From positions 81,454 to 145,453 of the forward strand of contig JAHLMK010000036.1 of the NCBI GenBank assembly GCA_019915135.1: a stretch of DNA of 64,000 bases, read 5' to 3'. Numbering within the stretch: the first letter of the stretch is position 1; the number at the start of each line of letters is the position of its first letter. Below the pieces are notes generated by a model. That model made no database searches and was not told the origin of the DNA. It saw only the letters and a list, made by a program, of their open reading frames with translations. The DNA is from Strobilurus pachycystidiatus (Eukaryota > Basidiomycota > Agaricomycetes > Agaricales > Physalacriaceae). The position numbers and the translations under genes were made by a program. This document shows, piece by piece, positions 32,470 through 44,085 of this stretch.

Positions 32470-32998
32470 AGACGATTAGTCTGCCCTGGAGAGGAAATGG
32501 AGAGAAAAATGAACAGAACTCGGCAATTATCCGAGTCCTGAGGCCGCCGCGAAAATTATTCGCGTTGGCCGAATAGATACTCGCCACTGACAATTAGTCA
32601 GTGGTGGTGGCGGCGGTGGAGAGAAGAGATGGCGGGGTAGCGGGACAGTGGTGGTGATAAGACAGGAGTGGGGATCGTCGCCCTAATTGGTGTGTCAAGC
32701 CCCGGTCCAGCCTTTGCAGAGTTGCCGCGCCACTAGCCACAAATTTGTTTGTGGCTGGTGGCGCGGCTTCTCGGCACTGCGGACAAGAATTTTTGTCAAG
32801 TCCGCTCGGCACCCTTATCCGCACCACCACCACCACCACCAGCGCCGCCCGCCCGCTGCCTCTTGCCTCTCCGCCTTCTACCCACCACCGACTAATTGTC
32901 AGTGGTGTGTATCCTCCTGCCACCGCAAATTATCTTTGTGGCAGCTTCAGAACTCGGATAATTGCCGAGTTCTGCTCACCAGTGCAGACTAATCGTTT
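32470..32998. promoter_or_regulatory. Nested palindrome, divergent promoter of the outer element
   Basis: The architecture equals that at 27105-27612, but the sequence has diverged. The central inverted repeat at 32724-32767 has 20-bp arms with one mismatch. Small hairpins AGAC-GATTA-GTCT, GCGAA-AATTA-TTCGC and CCACTGACAATTAGTCAGTGG occur on the left, with mirrors on the right (CGACTAATTGTCAGTGG, GAACTCGGATAATTGCCGAGTTC). Stems are largely kept while loop bases differ from element A. It separates gene 2 (31862, minus) from gene 1 (33493, plus). Confidence 0.7.
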
Positions 32999-33492
32999 GA
33001 CACTGCGCTCCCGTACTGCCGCAGGTTTGGGGAGTTTTTGGTCGGGGTATTGGGCAGCTACTGAGCAGAGGTGCGGGGAGATTAGGGTCAGAGCATCGGG
33101 CATTCTTTGGGCAGCGTTCTTTGGTATGTGTTCTTGTCATTTTTGGCGGCTTGCTCTGATATTTGCGCCACTCCTAGGTGTAATTTTTTGGCGCGCCACC
33201 AGCTACACCCTAGCGCCGACACAAGCGGGCTCTCACAGTACATCCTACAGTGGCTGCTGCTATTTCTACGCTAACATATTCGTAGCACCCCTTCGAGACC
33301 TCTATCATATATTTCTCTAATTGCTCCAGCCCGGGATTATCTGGTACGTCGCGCAGTCGCCGCTCCCCACCACTACGCTGACATGTCCCAGCACTCCTTT
33401 TGTATCTCATTCAGCATAATTGGATCCTTGCCTACGCGTACGTCTTCAGTGTTATTGCCCCGCTGTAGCTTGCTCTGACCTTGAGCTGTAGA

Positions 33493-35388
33493 ATGGCCAA
33501 CACAAAACCATCCGCCTCGCTCAAATCTCAAAGGAAGAACAACTCTCGCGCCTCCGGTTTGGGTACTAAGCGCGCGGCCGTTGCATCCGCGTCAGAGGCT
33601 GACTCTGAGCCCGATTCTGATGAGGAGGATCCAACTTCCACCCCGCCCGCCAAACGCGCCAAAAACACTGCCCGCCAAAGTACCGCTGACCAGGACACCG
33701 GGGACAAAGTACCTTCCAAGGGGAAGAAGAAGGCAAAGCCCAAGGCGCGGAAAAAGCGCAAGGTGACTCCGCCTCCTGATGCAATCGTCATTCTAGAGGA
33801 CGACGAGGACGACAATGGCAGCGCCAGCTTGACCCGTGCCGAACAGCGCGTCAAATGGCAGGCTGCGATGGGTAAGGCTACGCCATTCAGATCATCGCAC
33901 CAATTAACGTCTTCTTAGACAAGGCTCATTGGGGATCCGACGCATATTCACACTTTCAACCCAAGGACCAGGTTCTCATCCGTTGGATGACCATCCGTAC
34001 TGGATTTGACTGGTACCAGGAATTCACTTGTGTGTTGTGTGTAATTCTCTGCAGCATAGATACTTGGCTAATACAGCGACAGTGACAACTCCGCCAAGAC
34101 GCATCGCAAGTGCTCCGATCTCGGTACCTCCAACCTGCGCAAACATATCAACAAGTGCCGCGCCAAGAAAACCTCAGATGCTGGCGAGGCTCAGACCACC
34201 ATCGAGTCGCTTGCAAAGGGCAGCACGTTCTCCATCGGCAAGCTTTGGTGGTTGCTGACCAAGTGGGCCGCCGTGAATCATCGCCCGTTCCTCATCTGCG
34301 AGGATGGGCCCTTCCGCAAGATTGTGGAGATGTTTGACCCCAAGGCCGCCGCAATGATACCGTGCGCCACGACTGTGTCGTCGGACCTGAAGGAAGTCGC
34401 TCGCATGACCAAGGACGAGCTGAAGGCTTTCCTACATGTACGTTCATCCGCCTGTTGCGAGACTCTTGCTAACAACTTTGACAGTCATTCACCGGAGCCT
34501 TGCACCTTATCTTTGATGGTTGGGCTGCTCCCAACGGTGGTGATGTCTTTGGCCTGCTCATAGTGTTCTGCTACAAGGGCAAGATGACCGTCACCGCCCT
34601 CAATATGCTCTCGTAAGTTTCTTCCTCACCTCACTGCGCTTGCTCATATCTCAAACTCCACCCAGGCTTAAGAAATCACACACAGGCGACTATCTGGCCG
34701 AAGTCACATACGACACCCTAGATTGATATGAACTCCTTGAGCGGGTAAGTTAATGATATTCTCCAGTTCCCTGATTCTCACATTGTTTCTTAGCTGTTGA
34801 GTCCCGCGGGAGACAACGCCTCAAACAACAATACTTTTGTCTCCGCCATGAACCTCAAGCTCCCATCCAGCCACATCTTTGGCTCCGACACCCGCATTCG
34901 CTGCGCGGGCCATATCTGCAACCTGATCAGTCAGGCCATCTACGGGACATTCATCAAAACCAAAAAAGCCATCAAAGTCGACGAGAATGCCGACACCGAT
35001 ACGCACCGCAACGAGGAGGATCCCTTCTCTCTCACACCCAATGAAGTCGAGGAGGATGGGGACAACGATGACAATGACGAGGACGGTGCAAGCCACCCAG
35101 AGGAGGATGATGAAGACGCGGTGCTCAATAGTCTGCAGAAAGCTATGCAGGACCTGGCGGACGAGGAACTCTCGAGGAGCTCCAGGATGTCGATAAAGAA
35201 GAGATCGCTTATGGCAAGCGTGTCTTGACCAAGGTATGTAAATATATCAGTCTGCCATTGCCTCACTAATCATAAGGCAGCTGTACAAGTTTGGCCGTCG
35301 TGTATGGAACAAGCAGGCCCTGCAAGACGAACTCGCCGAAACGTGCAAGGCCAAACGCGTAGCGGTCGTCAAGATGATCCGCGCTGTC
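33493..35388 (+). pseudogene. Outer element hAT transposase, N-terminal part
   Basis: ATG at 33493 (MANTKPSASLKSQRKNNSRA). Exons 33493-33871, 33919-34036, 34083-34437, 34485-34612, 34666-34744, 34794-35233 and 35281 onward correspond one to one with element A; exons 2 to 5 have identical lengths (118, 355, 128, 79). An in-frame TGA at 34724-34726 replaces the Trp of LDWYELL. Exon 6 of this copy lacks 19 bp (near 35,169) that the second unit still has, causing a frameshift. Exon 7 is interrupted at 35388 by the chromovirus, with the duplication CTGTC, and resumes at 46587. Confidence 0.85.
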
Positions 35389-36202
35389 TGTTAAGACCGT
35401 GCCCCAGACCAAGTCAATCGGATGTCCGAAACCGGATTTCTCGGTAAGCACAGCACAAGCGGTGCTCCGAGCCTGTGAAAGAATAAGCGTAGAAGTGTTT
35501 AAAAGAAAGAAAAGGTAAAAGGTTTACCTATTCTGTATTGGCACGTGTTTCCACACCTGCAACCCTATGGATCCCCGTCAAGCGGTAGTCCGGCTATCCC
35601 TCGGTGGTGGTGAGAGTTGCAGGGGGCCCGGTCTTGAGGATTGTCGGTGGTCCGGAACCAGGGCTGCCTGCGTTCAGCAGGTTGGTCCCTTGAGTCGAGC
35701 CTTGAATCCGGGGGTCCGCCAAGGAAGAGCAAACCCGGAGGAAAGAGACAAGTGATAAGCTCGGAGGTCCGTAAGGACAACGCGAGTTGGAGAATGTAAG
35801 TCTTGGTCAACGAGCGGGAGTCCGCAAGTTGAGTTCAGACAAGAAGAAGAGATGAAGACTAGACTGGAGCGTCTAAGTTGATATTTGAACTGAGGAAACA
35901 TAGGTAAAGTACAAGCGCTTAAATACTGGACTGAGTAGGTAGATGCATAAGGAGATAAGTAAGATCCCAAGCGGAGGTCCACATGTATTGGGCAAAGGGC
36001 AGCATGGTCTGGGTCAAGGGTATGGCAAGTTTGGCGGTAGAGATGCTGAGTAAAGGATCACGTGCGGAGGTCCGAGCGGCCCGGCTGGACTTGGCAAGAC
36101 TTGGCGAGGATGGATGATTAATGGGGTCACGAGGAGACGCATGACTGGCTGAGTAAGTCGGAGATCCGGTCCGATCCTGTGTCATGACGCATGGAGATGA
36201 CA
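35389..36202 (-). repeat. 3' LTR of the chromovirus
   Basis: 814 bp, TG...CA ends in both orientations. On the minus strand the bases just before it form a purine-rich tract ending AAGGGGGGATAC (36203-36214), a good polypurine tract. The same LTR recurs at 40914, 44086 (split) and 59186. Confidence 0.95.
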
Positions 36203-36434
36203 GTATCCCCCCTTCAAGGTTCTGGCCTCCAGAACCCTAAGGTCAACCACCGGGGCCAAAATCCCTCACCGTGCAGGTCCGCATGAGTCACCGTTCGGGT
36301 CCGCCTGTCACCGGAAAGATTCGGAAAGGCTATTTGCTGACCAATCTGCGAATGTCCCCCAAGATCGGGGAGCGCCGGCTGCGCAGAAGCGCAGGTCCAC
36401 AAATCCTGATGACAGAGTAGCGGATGCTCGCAAG

Positions 36435-36442
36435 TATAAAGG
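36435..36442 (+). promoter_or_regulatory. TATA-box candidate for the antisense gene
   Basis: TATAAAGG stands 138 bases before the ATG at 36573 of the plus-strand gene, in a stretch without other coding. The position suits a core promoter with a short leader. Confidence 0.5.
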
Positions 36443-36572
36443 CAGAGACTCAACTCTGAGAAAAATTCAAGAAAGGCGCCCCCACAGCAACCTGAAATCC
36501 CGGACTCGTTGGCGTGGATCACCATCGACGACGTGGCGTATTTTGCCCCCGCGGAGCACCCGACGTTGCGCA

Positions 36573-37537
36573 ATGTCGTCCTCCAATACCTCCCTCGCGG
36601 AGGAGCCAGGACGCGGACCGCCGCCTTCACTGCCCGACACCGTTTTCGAGCCCGGGGATCCGCCCATCCGCCCACCCACCCCCGATATTCAACTCCCGCC
36701 CGAGCCTGCGGCAGCAGCAGAAAACACCAACAAAAAGGCGCGGAGGGCCGCCGAACGTGCCCGACTTGACTGGGAGGAGGAGTGCGAGACCTTGCGGGAC
36801 TCCGCCGATCTCGCAAGGACCGCAGAGTTGGAGGAGTTCGAGCGGCGAGCATCGGACCACCCGCGGAGGGCCCTGGAATTTTCAAAGTACCAGGACGACC
36901 TCGCCGCCTTCTGGGAGAGCCACGAGGAATGGTGGTCGGCCCTCCACTCTTGGGATATTGCGAGGAACGAGGTGGAGAGGGAGAAGGCGGGGAGTCCGTC
37001 GACGCGGAGGAGGGCGAGAGTAGAGGACAGTGACGAGGAGGAGCGGGGGCCCGCCAAGAAGAAGGCCAAGGGGAAGGGCAAGGCGAAGGCGGTGGAGTCC
37101 CGCACAGGGTCCACGCATCGGTTTGGGGATCACCGTGAGTGTCTTTATTTTCTCTTGACATGGCGATGGCTCACCGGGGATCCGCAGGATGCAAACTCTG
37201 CATAAGCCACGACAAGGAGCCCTGCGTCTGGGGTGGGCCTCCGGCCAAATCCTGCGACAAATGCATCAAGACGAAGCGGGCGTGTGGACTCCCGCCCCGC
37301 CACATGGACGTCCACGAGCTGGACTCTCGCGAGGCCTCCCGCATGAGGCGGATCAGCAAGATGGTGTCCGAAGTGGCGAAGGAAATGGGCACGGAGCTCC
37401 GCACGGTGTTTGCGGAGGAGATTGCAAAGGCAAGGGCGCGGGAAGAGGGCTTGAGTGGAGGTCCGTCTGGGAAAGAGGAGGGAGATGAAGAGGAAGAGGA
37501 GCAAGAGGAGGATGAAGAGGAAGCAGAGGGGGAGTAG
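36573..37537 (+). CDS. Antisense accessory gene of the chromovirus, Zn2Cys6-like protein
   Basis: Exon 1 (36573-37134) and exon 2 (37188-37537) join across a 53-bp GTGAGT...CAG intron to a 303-residue frame. The N-terminus is Pro-rich, followed by a helical charged segment with many Glu, Arg and Trp (LDWEEECETLRD, AAFWESHEEWW) and a basic stretch (KKKAKGKGKAKA) that may be a nuclear localisation signal. The start of exon 2 gives CX2CX7CX9CX2CX6C, close to the fungal Zn2Cys6 cluster (CX2CX6CX5-12CX2CX6-8C). The C-terminus is a long acidic Glu run. It lies between the chromodomain end and the 3' LTR, on the opposite strand. A DNA-binding or regulatory role is inferred from the cluster. The copy at 60370 is frameshifted. 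Confidence 0.75.
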
Positions 37538-37689
37538 ATAGAAAAATGATATGTTTTTCTTTTTCTTGATTTTTCTTGGTGTGAAATCGAGATGGAAATC
37601 TAAGTGGACCGCTGAATCGGCGGAGCACCGCAAAACAGAGTGAGGCAAGGAAAAGTGAGATAGTAAGAAAATTCCTGTGGAAGGGCTTA

Positions 37690-40600
37690 CTACGCGGTAG
37701 TAGCCTGGGGTTTTGGTTTCTTGGGATAACGCGAGTGGAAGTCCGCAACCAGCTCGTCCGCAGCAATATTGTCAGCGCCAACCCAAGAGAACTCCTCATC
37801 CGTGCCCTCGTAACCGGACCATCGCACATAGTAGCGAAGGGGGGTCCGATATCTCCTATCCAGCTTGGCGTCTAGTAGTTCAGAGACTTCATAGTGAATT
37901 TCTCCTTCAACTTCGACGGGAGGAGGTGGGGACTCCGAACGATTGGGAATGGTGTTCTCTTCGAAGGGTTCCAGTTGAGACACGTGGAACACCGGATGAA
38001 CAAGACGAAGGTAGTCGGGTAGCCGCAATGTGAAGGCGTTAGAACTGGGTTGAGCAATGATTGGGAACGGACCAAGGTGGGTTTCCGAGAATTTTCGGGT
38101 TGGCCGAGTAGTGTTGATGTACTTGGCCAGGAGGTAGACACGATCACCAATGCGGAAGTCCGGAGCGGCTATCCGTTTCTTGTCAGCTTGTAACTTGTAA
38201 CGGGATTGAGCGAGGGAAATCTCATCTCTAAGCATCGCATGCAACTCGTCCAAGTTCACCACAAAATCGCGTGCTCGAGCGGAGGCCAGATCCCGTTCCG
38301 GATACACCGTAATGGAAGGGTGGTATCCTTTGTTGGCAAAGAACGGGGAAATACCAGTAGACGCGTTGGGAGCGTTGTTGTACGCAAACTCTGCAAGAGC
38401 CAAGAGTTGATCCCAGTTGTCCTGCTGGTAAGAACAGTAAATGCGAAGGTACTGTTCCAAGGTCTGGTTGGCGCGTTCGGTTTGGCCATCCGCCTCAGGA
38501 TGGTGCCCCGAAGTGAAGTGGAGCTCCATATTGAGAGCCTGAGCGAGAGCGCGGGTGAAATGAGCAACGAATTCGGAGCCCCGGTCAGAAGTGACATGCG
38601 ATGGGACTCCGTGCTTGGAAAAGACATGGATAACAAAGAGATGAGCTAGCTGCTCCGAAGTGATGGTGTCATGAGTGGGAATGAAGATAGCCTGCTTGGA
38701 GGCCCGATCGACGATGACCAGAATCGCGGTGAACCCGTTTGAAGAAGGAAGTTCTTCAATAAAGTCCAGAGAGATGGAGTCCCAAGGGCGCAGGGGTACG
38801 GGCAACGGTTTGAGTAAACCATAAGGACGATGGCGCGTGGGTTTGTTCCTGCCACAAACAGTACAAGACTTGACGTAGTGGCGGACAAACTCACGAATCT
38901 TGGGCCAAGTGTAACCCCGCCAGATTAACTCGAGGGTGCAATTCTGACCAAAGTGGCCAGCAAGGATATGATCGTGATGAAGACGGAGGACCCACAAGCG
39001 GAGGTCCGAGGAGTTGGGAACGTAAATGCGGCCGTCCAACCTAAGTAGACCTGCATCATCGGAGGTCCAACGAGAATTAGAGGGATCACCTGCAAGGGCT
39101 AGTCCCGCTTGGACTTCCGGATCCTCGTCGTAGGAGTTCTTGATATTGGAGTGCAGAGACTCCAGATCCATGATGACGGAGGCCCGAAGGGCAGGGTATT
39201 CTAAATAGGTGGCGCGCAGTGAGGAGGATAACTGCTCCTGGGTGAAGACTGGCCTGAAGTTGTGCGGATTCACCGCTGCATATGAACTGTCATCTCGCGC
39301 GTAAACGTCCCAACGCCTAGTGAGGGCATCCGGCTTCCCGCCTTTAGAACCAGGCCGGAAACGGATGACCATGTTGAACGCGGAGAGGTACTCGGACCAC
39401 CGAACCTGGCGACGAGTGAGGAGCTTGGTTGTTGAGAAATACTCCAGGTTCTTGTGGTCTGTTACCACGTCAACAGGGAAAGCCGGACCCTCCAGATAGT
39501 GACGCCACTCTTGAAAAGAGTCGAAGATGGAAAGGAGTTCCTTATCGTAAACGTCGTAGTTGAGCTCTGGAGGGGTGAGACTGCGAGAATGAAATGCAAT
39601 GGGATGAAGGTCATCATCGTCACCGATGATGGATAGGACAGCCGCAATGGCGTAGTCGGAGGCGTCGGTTTCAACAATAAGTTGGCGTCCAGGTTGCCAA
39701 TGAGCGAGAACGGGCGCCCGAGTGAAAGCCTCCTTAAGAGCAACGAAGGCAGAGCGTTCCGGATCTCCGAAACTCTATTTGAGGTCCTTTTTCGTAAGGC
39801 GAGTGAGCGGCCTAGCGATTTTGGAGTAACCCTCTATGAAGCGTCGGTAGAAGTTGGCAAAACCAAGAAAAGACTGGACGTCCTTAACTTTGCGGGGCTC
39901 CGGCCAGTCGACGATAGCTTTGACTTTATCGTCGGACATCCGGAGGCCCTCCGGGGACATGATGAAACCAAGGTACTCGACAGTGTCCTGGTGAAACTCG
40001 CACTTGGAGAGTTTGAGGAAAAGCCCATGAGCGCGGAGCCGCTTGAGCACCTCTCGAACGTTCTTGACGTGGTCCTCCATGTTGTCGGAGTAAACCAAGA
40101 TATCGTCAAGGTAGACGACGACTGATACATCGAGCATATCAGAGAAGATGTCGTTGACAAAACGTTGAAACGTAGCTGGTGCATTGGTCAGCCCCTCGGG
40201 CATAACCCTCCACTCGAAAGATCCATAACGGGTACGGAAAGAGGTCTTCCATTCATCGCCTTCGGCTATCCGAATAAGATGATAGGCGTGTCGGATGTCC
40301 ATCTTTGTATAGATCTTGGCAGAACGAGCTGTGTCAAGGAGGTCCGTGATAAGAGGGAGTGGATAGCGATCCTTCTTCGTGATCTTGTTAAGGCCTCGGA
40401 AGTCCACGCAGAGCGGGAGGTCCCCAGACTTCTTGCGAACAAAAAGAACCGGGGCTCCGATAGAGGATTGCGACGAAGTGATGAAACCAGTCGCCAGGTT
40501 TTCATCTATAAACTCTCGAAGGGCTTTGAGTTCCACTTCTGAGAGAGAATAAATGGGACCTAGCTTGGGGAGCGGAGCCCCGTCCTCAAGATTAATCTTG

Positions 40601-40913
40601 TGGTCGTAAGGACGGTGTTCCGGGAGCACTTCTGAAAGAGAGTCGCTGAAGACGTCTGCGTAGTCTCGGTACTCCGCGGGGATGTCCGAGACGTCTGCTG
40701 GTTGAACCTTGGCGTCCCGTAAGGAGGCACCAGGATCAGGCCGCATCGAGAACTGGTGAGCACCAGGCTCTTTGCAAGCGCGGATGTACGCAGCAGCAGA
40801 TATGACAGAGACCTTGGGTGAAGAAGAGATGATGAAATGATCGCCTGGAGGGTACTCGTAGATTGGTTCAAAGGGAAAAGATGGCTTTTTTCTAGATTTT
40901 CGAAGAGGAGGAG
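37690..40913 (-). pseudogene. Chromovirus pol: RT, RNase H, integrase, chromodomain
   Basis: One frame runs from the solo LTR junction at 40913 to 37690, broken only by a TAG at 39775-39777. RT motifs include [43 protein letters not shown] and the catalytic [11 protein letters not shown]. After the stop, RNase H has ETDASDYAIAAVLS and VTDHKNLEYF. Integrase shows the HHCC finger (HHDHILAGHFG ... CTVCGRNK), catalytic Asp residues in SLDFIEELP and VTSDRGSEF, and Glu in PEADGQTERANQ. The C-terminal chromodomain contains YYVRWSGYEGTDEEFSWV. Chromodomain integrases target heterochromatin. The stop, probably a former Trp or Gln codon, is shared with the second unit, so it predates the duplication. 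Confidence 0.92.
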
Positions 40914-41727
40914 TGTTAAGACCGTGCCCCAGACCAAGTCAATCGGATGTCCGAAACCGGATTTCTCGGTAAGCACAGCACAAGCGGTGCTCCGAGCCTG
41001 TGAAAGAATAAGCGTAGAAGTGTTTAAAAGAAAGAAAAGGTAAAAGGTTTACCTATTCTGTATTGGCACGTGTTTCTACACCTGCAACCCTATGGATCCC
41101 CGTCAAGCGGTAGTCCGGCTATCCCTCGGTTGTGGTGAGAGTTGCAGGGGGCCCGGTCTTGAGGATTGTCGGTGGTCCGGAACCAGGGCTGCCTGCGTTC
41201 AGCAGGTTGGTCCCTTGAGTCGAGCCTTGAATCCGGGGGTCCGCCAAGGAAGAGCAAACCCGGAGGAAAGAGACAAGTGATGAGCTCGGAGGTCCGTAAG
41301 GACAACGCGAGTTGGAGAATGTAAGTCTTGGTCAACGAGCGGGAGTCCGCAAGTTGAGTTCAGACAAGAAGAAGAGATGAAGACTAGACTGGAGCGTCTA
41401 AGTTGATATTCAAACTGAGAAAACATAGGTAAAGTACAAGCGCTTAAATACTGGACTGAGTAGGTAGATGCATAAGGAGATAAGTAAGATCACAAGTGGA
41501 GGTCCACATGTATTGGGCAAAGGGCAGCATGGTCTGGGTCAAGGGTATGGCAAGTTTGGCGGTAGCGATGCTGAGTAAAGGATCACGTGCGGAGGTCCGA
41601 GCGGCCCGGCTGGACTTGGCAAGCCTTGGCGAGGATGGATGATTAAGGGGGTCACGAGGAGACGCGTGACTGGCTGAGTAAGTCGGAAATCCGGTCCGAT
41701 CCTGTGTCATGACGCATGGATATGACA
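40914..41727. mobile_element. Nested solo LTR, 814 bp
   Basis: A complete LTR of the same family lies between the protease and RT regions, flanked by the perfect 5-bp duplication AGGAG (40909-40913 and 41728-41732). It therefore integrated as an independent element that later lost its interior by LTR-LTR recombination. It cuts the pol frame of the host copy. Confidence 0.95.
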
Positions 41728-41732
41728 AGGAG

Positions 41733-42368
41733 CAAGAGGGGGAGTTTTCGGACGACCGCTAGGTGTTGGCGGATCTCCGAAGGAAAAGTCAGCGGCGGAG
41801 AGCGGATCTTCCGCTGACGCTGATGAGTCTATGGAAAGTGCATCATCAACTGGATAAAAGCTTTGCAAAGCAGATGGTTCACCCGTAGCGGTGTGCCGGA
41901 AGGCAACACTGTTCTCCGACCAATTAACCAACGGGTTATAACAGTGGAGCCAGTTATATCCGAGCACAACGTCGCAGGTAGAATCAAGGGGAGTGACATA
42001 GAAGGTCACAGACAGAGGATCTCCGGAGGGAAAGGTAACAGTAAGGGTAACCGTTTGAGTGATAGTAGAGCCAAATGAACCGTTCAAGAGTCGGAGCTCC
42101 ACAGGTGCAGTATCCGAGGTGGGAATGTGATGTTTGAGAATAAAACGAGTGTCGATAAAGCAGTCGGAGGACCCGGAGTCGACCAACGCAGAAAGGCGAA
42201 CCTTTGCAAGGTTGGTGCGGGGGTCCGGAATCGTAAGAGAGAGAACAAGGGATGAAGGGGTTGTGGAAAGAGCGGCGGCGTTGAGAGTAACAACCTTGTG
42301 TGTGCAGCTGCTGGAGTCAACGTAGCTCCGATCGTGCACTAAGGTATCGGAGCTACTCTCTATTTTTT
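41733..42368 (-). pseudogene. Chromovirus protease segment of pol
   Basis: The frame opens at the six-A run at 42363-42368 just before the gag stop and reads IESSSDTLVHDRSYVD, then the retropepsin core RLSALVDSGSSDCFID and the block DVVLGYNWLHCYNPLVNW. It continues as an acidic linker to the solo LTR at 41,727. It is one frame behind the zinc-knuckle frame of gag, consistent with expression by -1 frameshifting. The solo LTR separates it from RT. Confidence 0.85.
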
Positions 42369-42371
42369 CGC
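42360..42371 (-). promoter_or_regulatory. Candidate -1 frameshift site between gag and pol
   Basis: On the minus strand the gag frame ends GCG AAA AAA TAG. Slipping back one base on the A run reads on as AAA ATA GAG AGT and opens the protease frame. A run of six A immediately before the stop is a plausible slippery site for making Gag-Pol. A downstream stimulatory structure was not assessed. Confidence 0.45.
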
Positions 42372-44035
42372 ACTCGCAGCGTCCGATGGTGCATCAGCTT
42401 TAGAAGTTGAAGTTTGAGCACCACGTGCCTTGAGAGCGGCCTTCCGCTTGTTACAGTCCTCTGCCTTGTGGCCCCCGAGTCCACAGAAGAGGCAGAGTTT
42501 CTCGGCTATCCGCCGAGCCTTCTCAGCGGGAGTCAACTTCCCATCGGCCCAAGCTTGTCCGCGTAGGGTCTCTCGGCCTTCGGAGCTCCACCAGAGCCCG
42601 AATTCGAGTCCTTTTTCGCGTTGTCAGACTTGGCAGGAGTTGAAGAGGAAGATGACGTAGCTGGTTTGGGTTTGGGGGTACCCGACGAGCTAACAGAGCC
42701 AGAAGGAGTTGATGCCTTCTGTTCCCTGTGTTGCTCGGCCTTCCGCTGCCAATAACGATGGTCAATTTCTTGACATTTGGCGCGGAGGTCTTTGAGATTG
42801 TCGGGACGACCGTGGTGTGACAATGCATCCTTGATTCGCGGCGGTAGTCCGCGATAGTAGGAGTGTGTGAGCGCATTGGTGTCCCATCCAATTATTGACG
42901 CTAAGTTGTTAAACTTAACGTTATAATGGAGAATCCTGTCGGAGTCCCGCATCTGAAGTGTCTCCAGTTCATCCTCAGCGCTGCCAGTAGGATCATGAGG
43001 TCCAAAGTTGACCTCGAGTTCCCTGACAAAGACATCATAGGATAGAGTCCACAACGGGGGGTCCGCAGTTGGGTGGAGATTATCCGGCTCAAACCATCCC
43101 AGCGCAGTCCCAGTCAGATACGAGATCGCATAGTTGATCTTGCTGAACTGGGTCTTGAATGCTGCAGGACGGTCTTGAAAATTGAGACTTAAGGATAGTA
43201 AGAATCCACGTAGCTTTGAGGGATCCGATACACTGAATGGATCGGGTTCCCTAACTTTTGTCCGCACCTGCTGGGTGCTAGCAGGCTTTATCGCGGCGCC
43301 AATCGATGCACCCATGGAGTCACTAAAGAGCCGCATCAGCCGTAAGAGCTTAAGCTCATCAGGGCCAATTTCAATGGGCTCTTCAGTGGGGTCATTGGGT
43401 GGCCCTCCGCCAGGAGGTCCACCACCATCCCCACCCCCACCAGCACCACCTGGCGGACCACCGCCTGGTAGTCCTCCACCTCCACCACCACCTGGTGGAC
43501 CACCGCCTGGTGGTCCGTCACCTCCACCTTCGTTTCCCTCAGGTTCGCCCGGATCTCCACTTGGCCCTGGTTTATCTTCGAAGGGATTGCTAGATACCTC
43601 TTCCTCACCTCCTGCCTCAGATTCGGGCAAGGGGATACCCGCACCACGAGTAGGAGTGTGCGGTGAGAAAGCGGCCCTTCCGGCGGCTCGAGGAGTAGCC
43701 TGGTAAATAAAACCAGCCTGGGCTAAGCGTTCTGGAGAAAAGGGATTTTCAGGGCGAATAGGATTAGAGGGAGGCTGCGTAACTTGGACAAGAGGGGGTT
43801 GTCTGGGAAACAACTCTTGGGCAGCTTGGAAAGGTGTGGCGCGGGTCATGGCACCAATATCGGATACCCGCGCATGGAGGGAGATACCCATGGACCTGCG
43901 ACGAAGGACATCCTGAGAGCGTCGTTGCGCAACCGTATCCAGAGTAGATAGATATGTTTGCGCCAGGTCCTCGTCTGTGGCACTGTGGTTGGTGAAGTAG
44001 GGATTGATGGGTGGGGGAATGTTGTGATCAGACAT
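42360..44035 (-). pseudogene. Chromovirus gag
   Basis: ATG at 44035 (MSDHNIPPPINPYFTN). About residues 150-225 are a Gly/Pro-rich low-complexity tract. Residues 250-430 match the retrotransposon gag domain (FSKINYAISYLTGTALGWFE, LEVNFGPHDP, YYRGLPPRIKDAL). The frame ends at a TGA at 42533-42535, but one base away the reading DGKLTPAEKARRIAEK leads into the zinc knuckle CLFCGLGGHKAEDC (42494-42453). A one-base deletion near 42,550 is therefore likely. The restored frame would stop at TAG 42360-42362, directly after AAAAAA. Confidence 0.85.
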
Positions 44036-44085
44036 GGCTGAGAACAGCAGTATCTTGTTGACTCAAAGGAAGAGTTCGAATATAC

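Noticed and set aside
43182..43706. Pro-rich 174-codon frame opposite gag
   Set aside because: It is the antisense shadow of the Gly/Pro-rich gag tract; low complexity explains its length.
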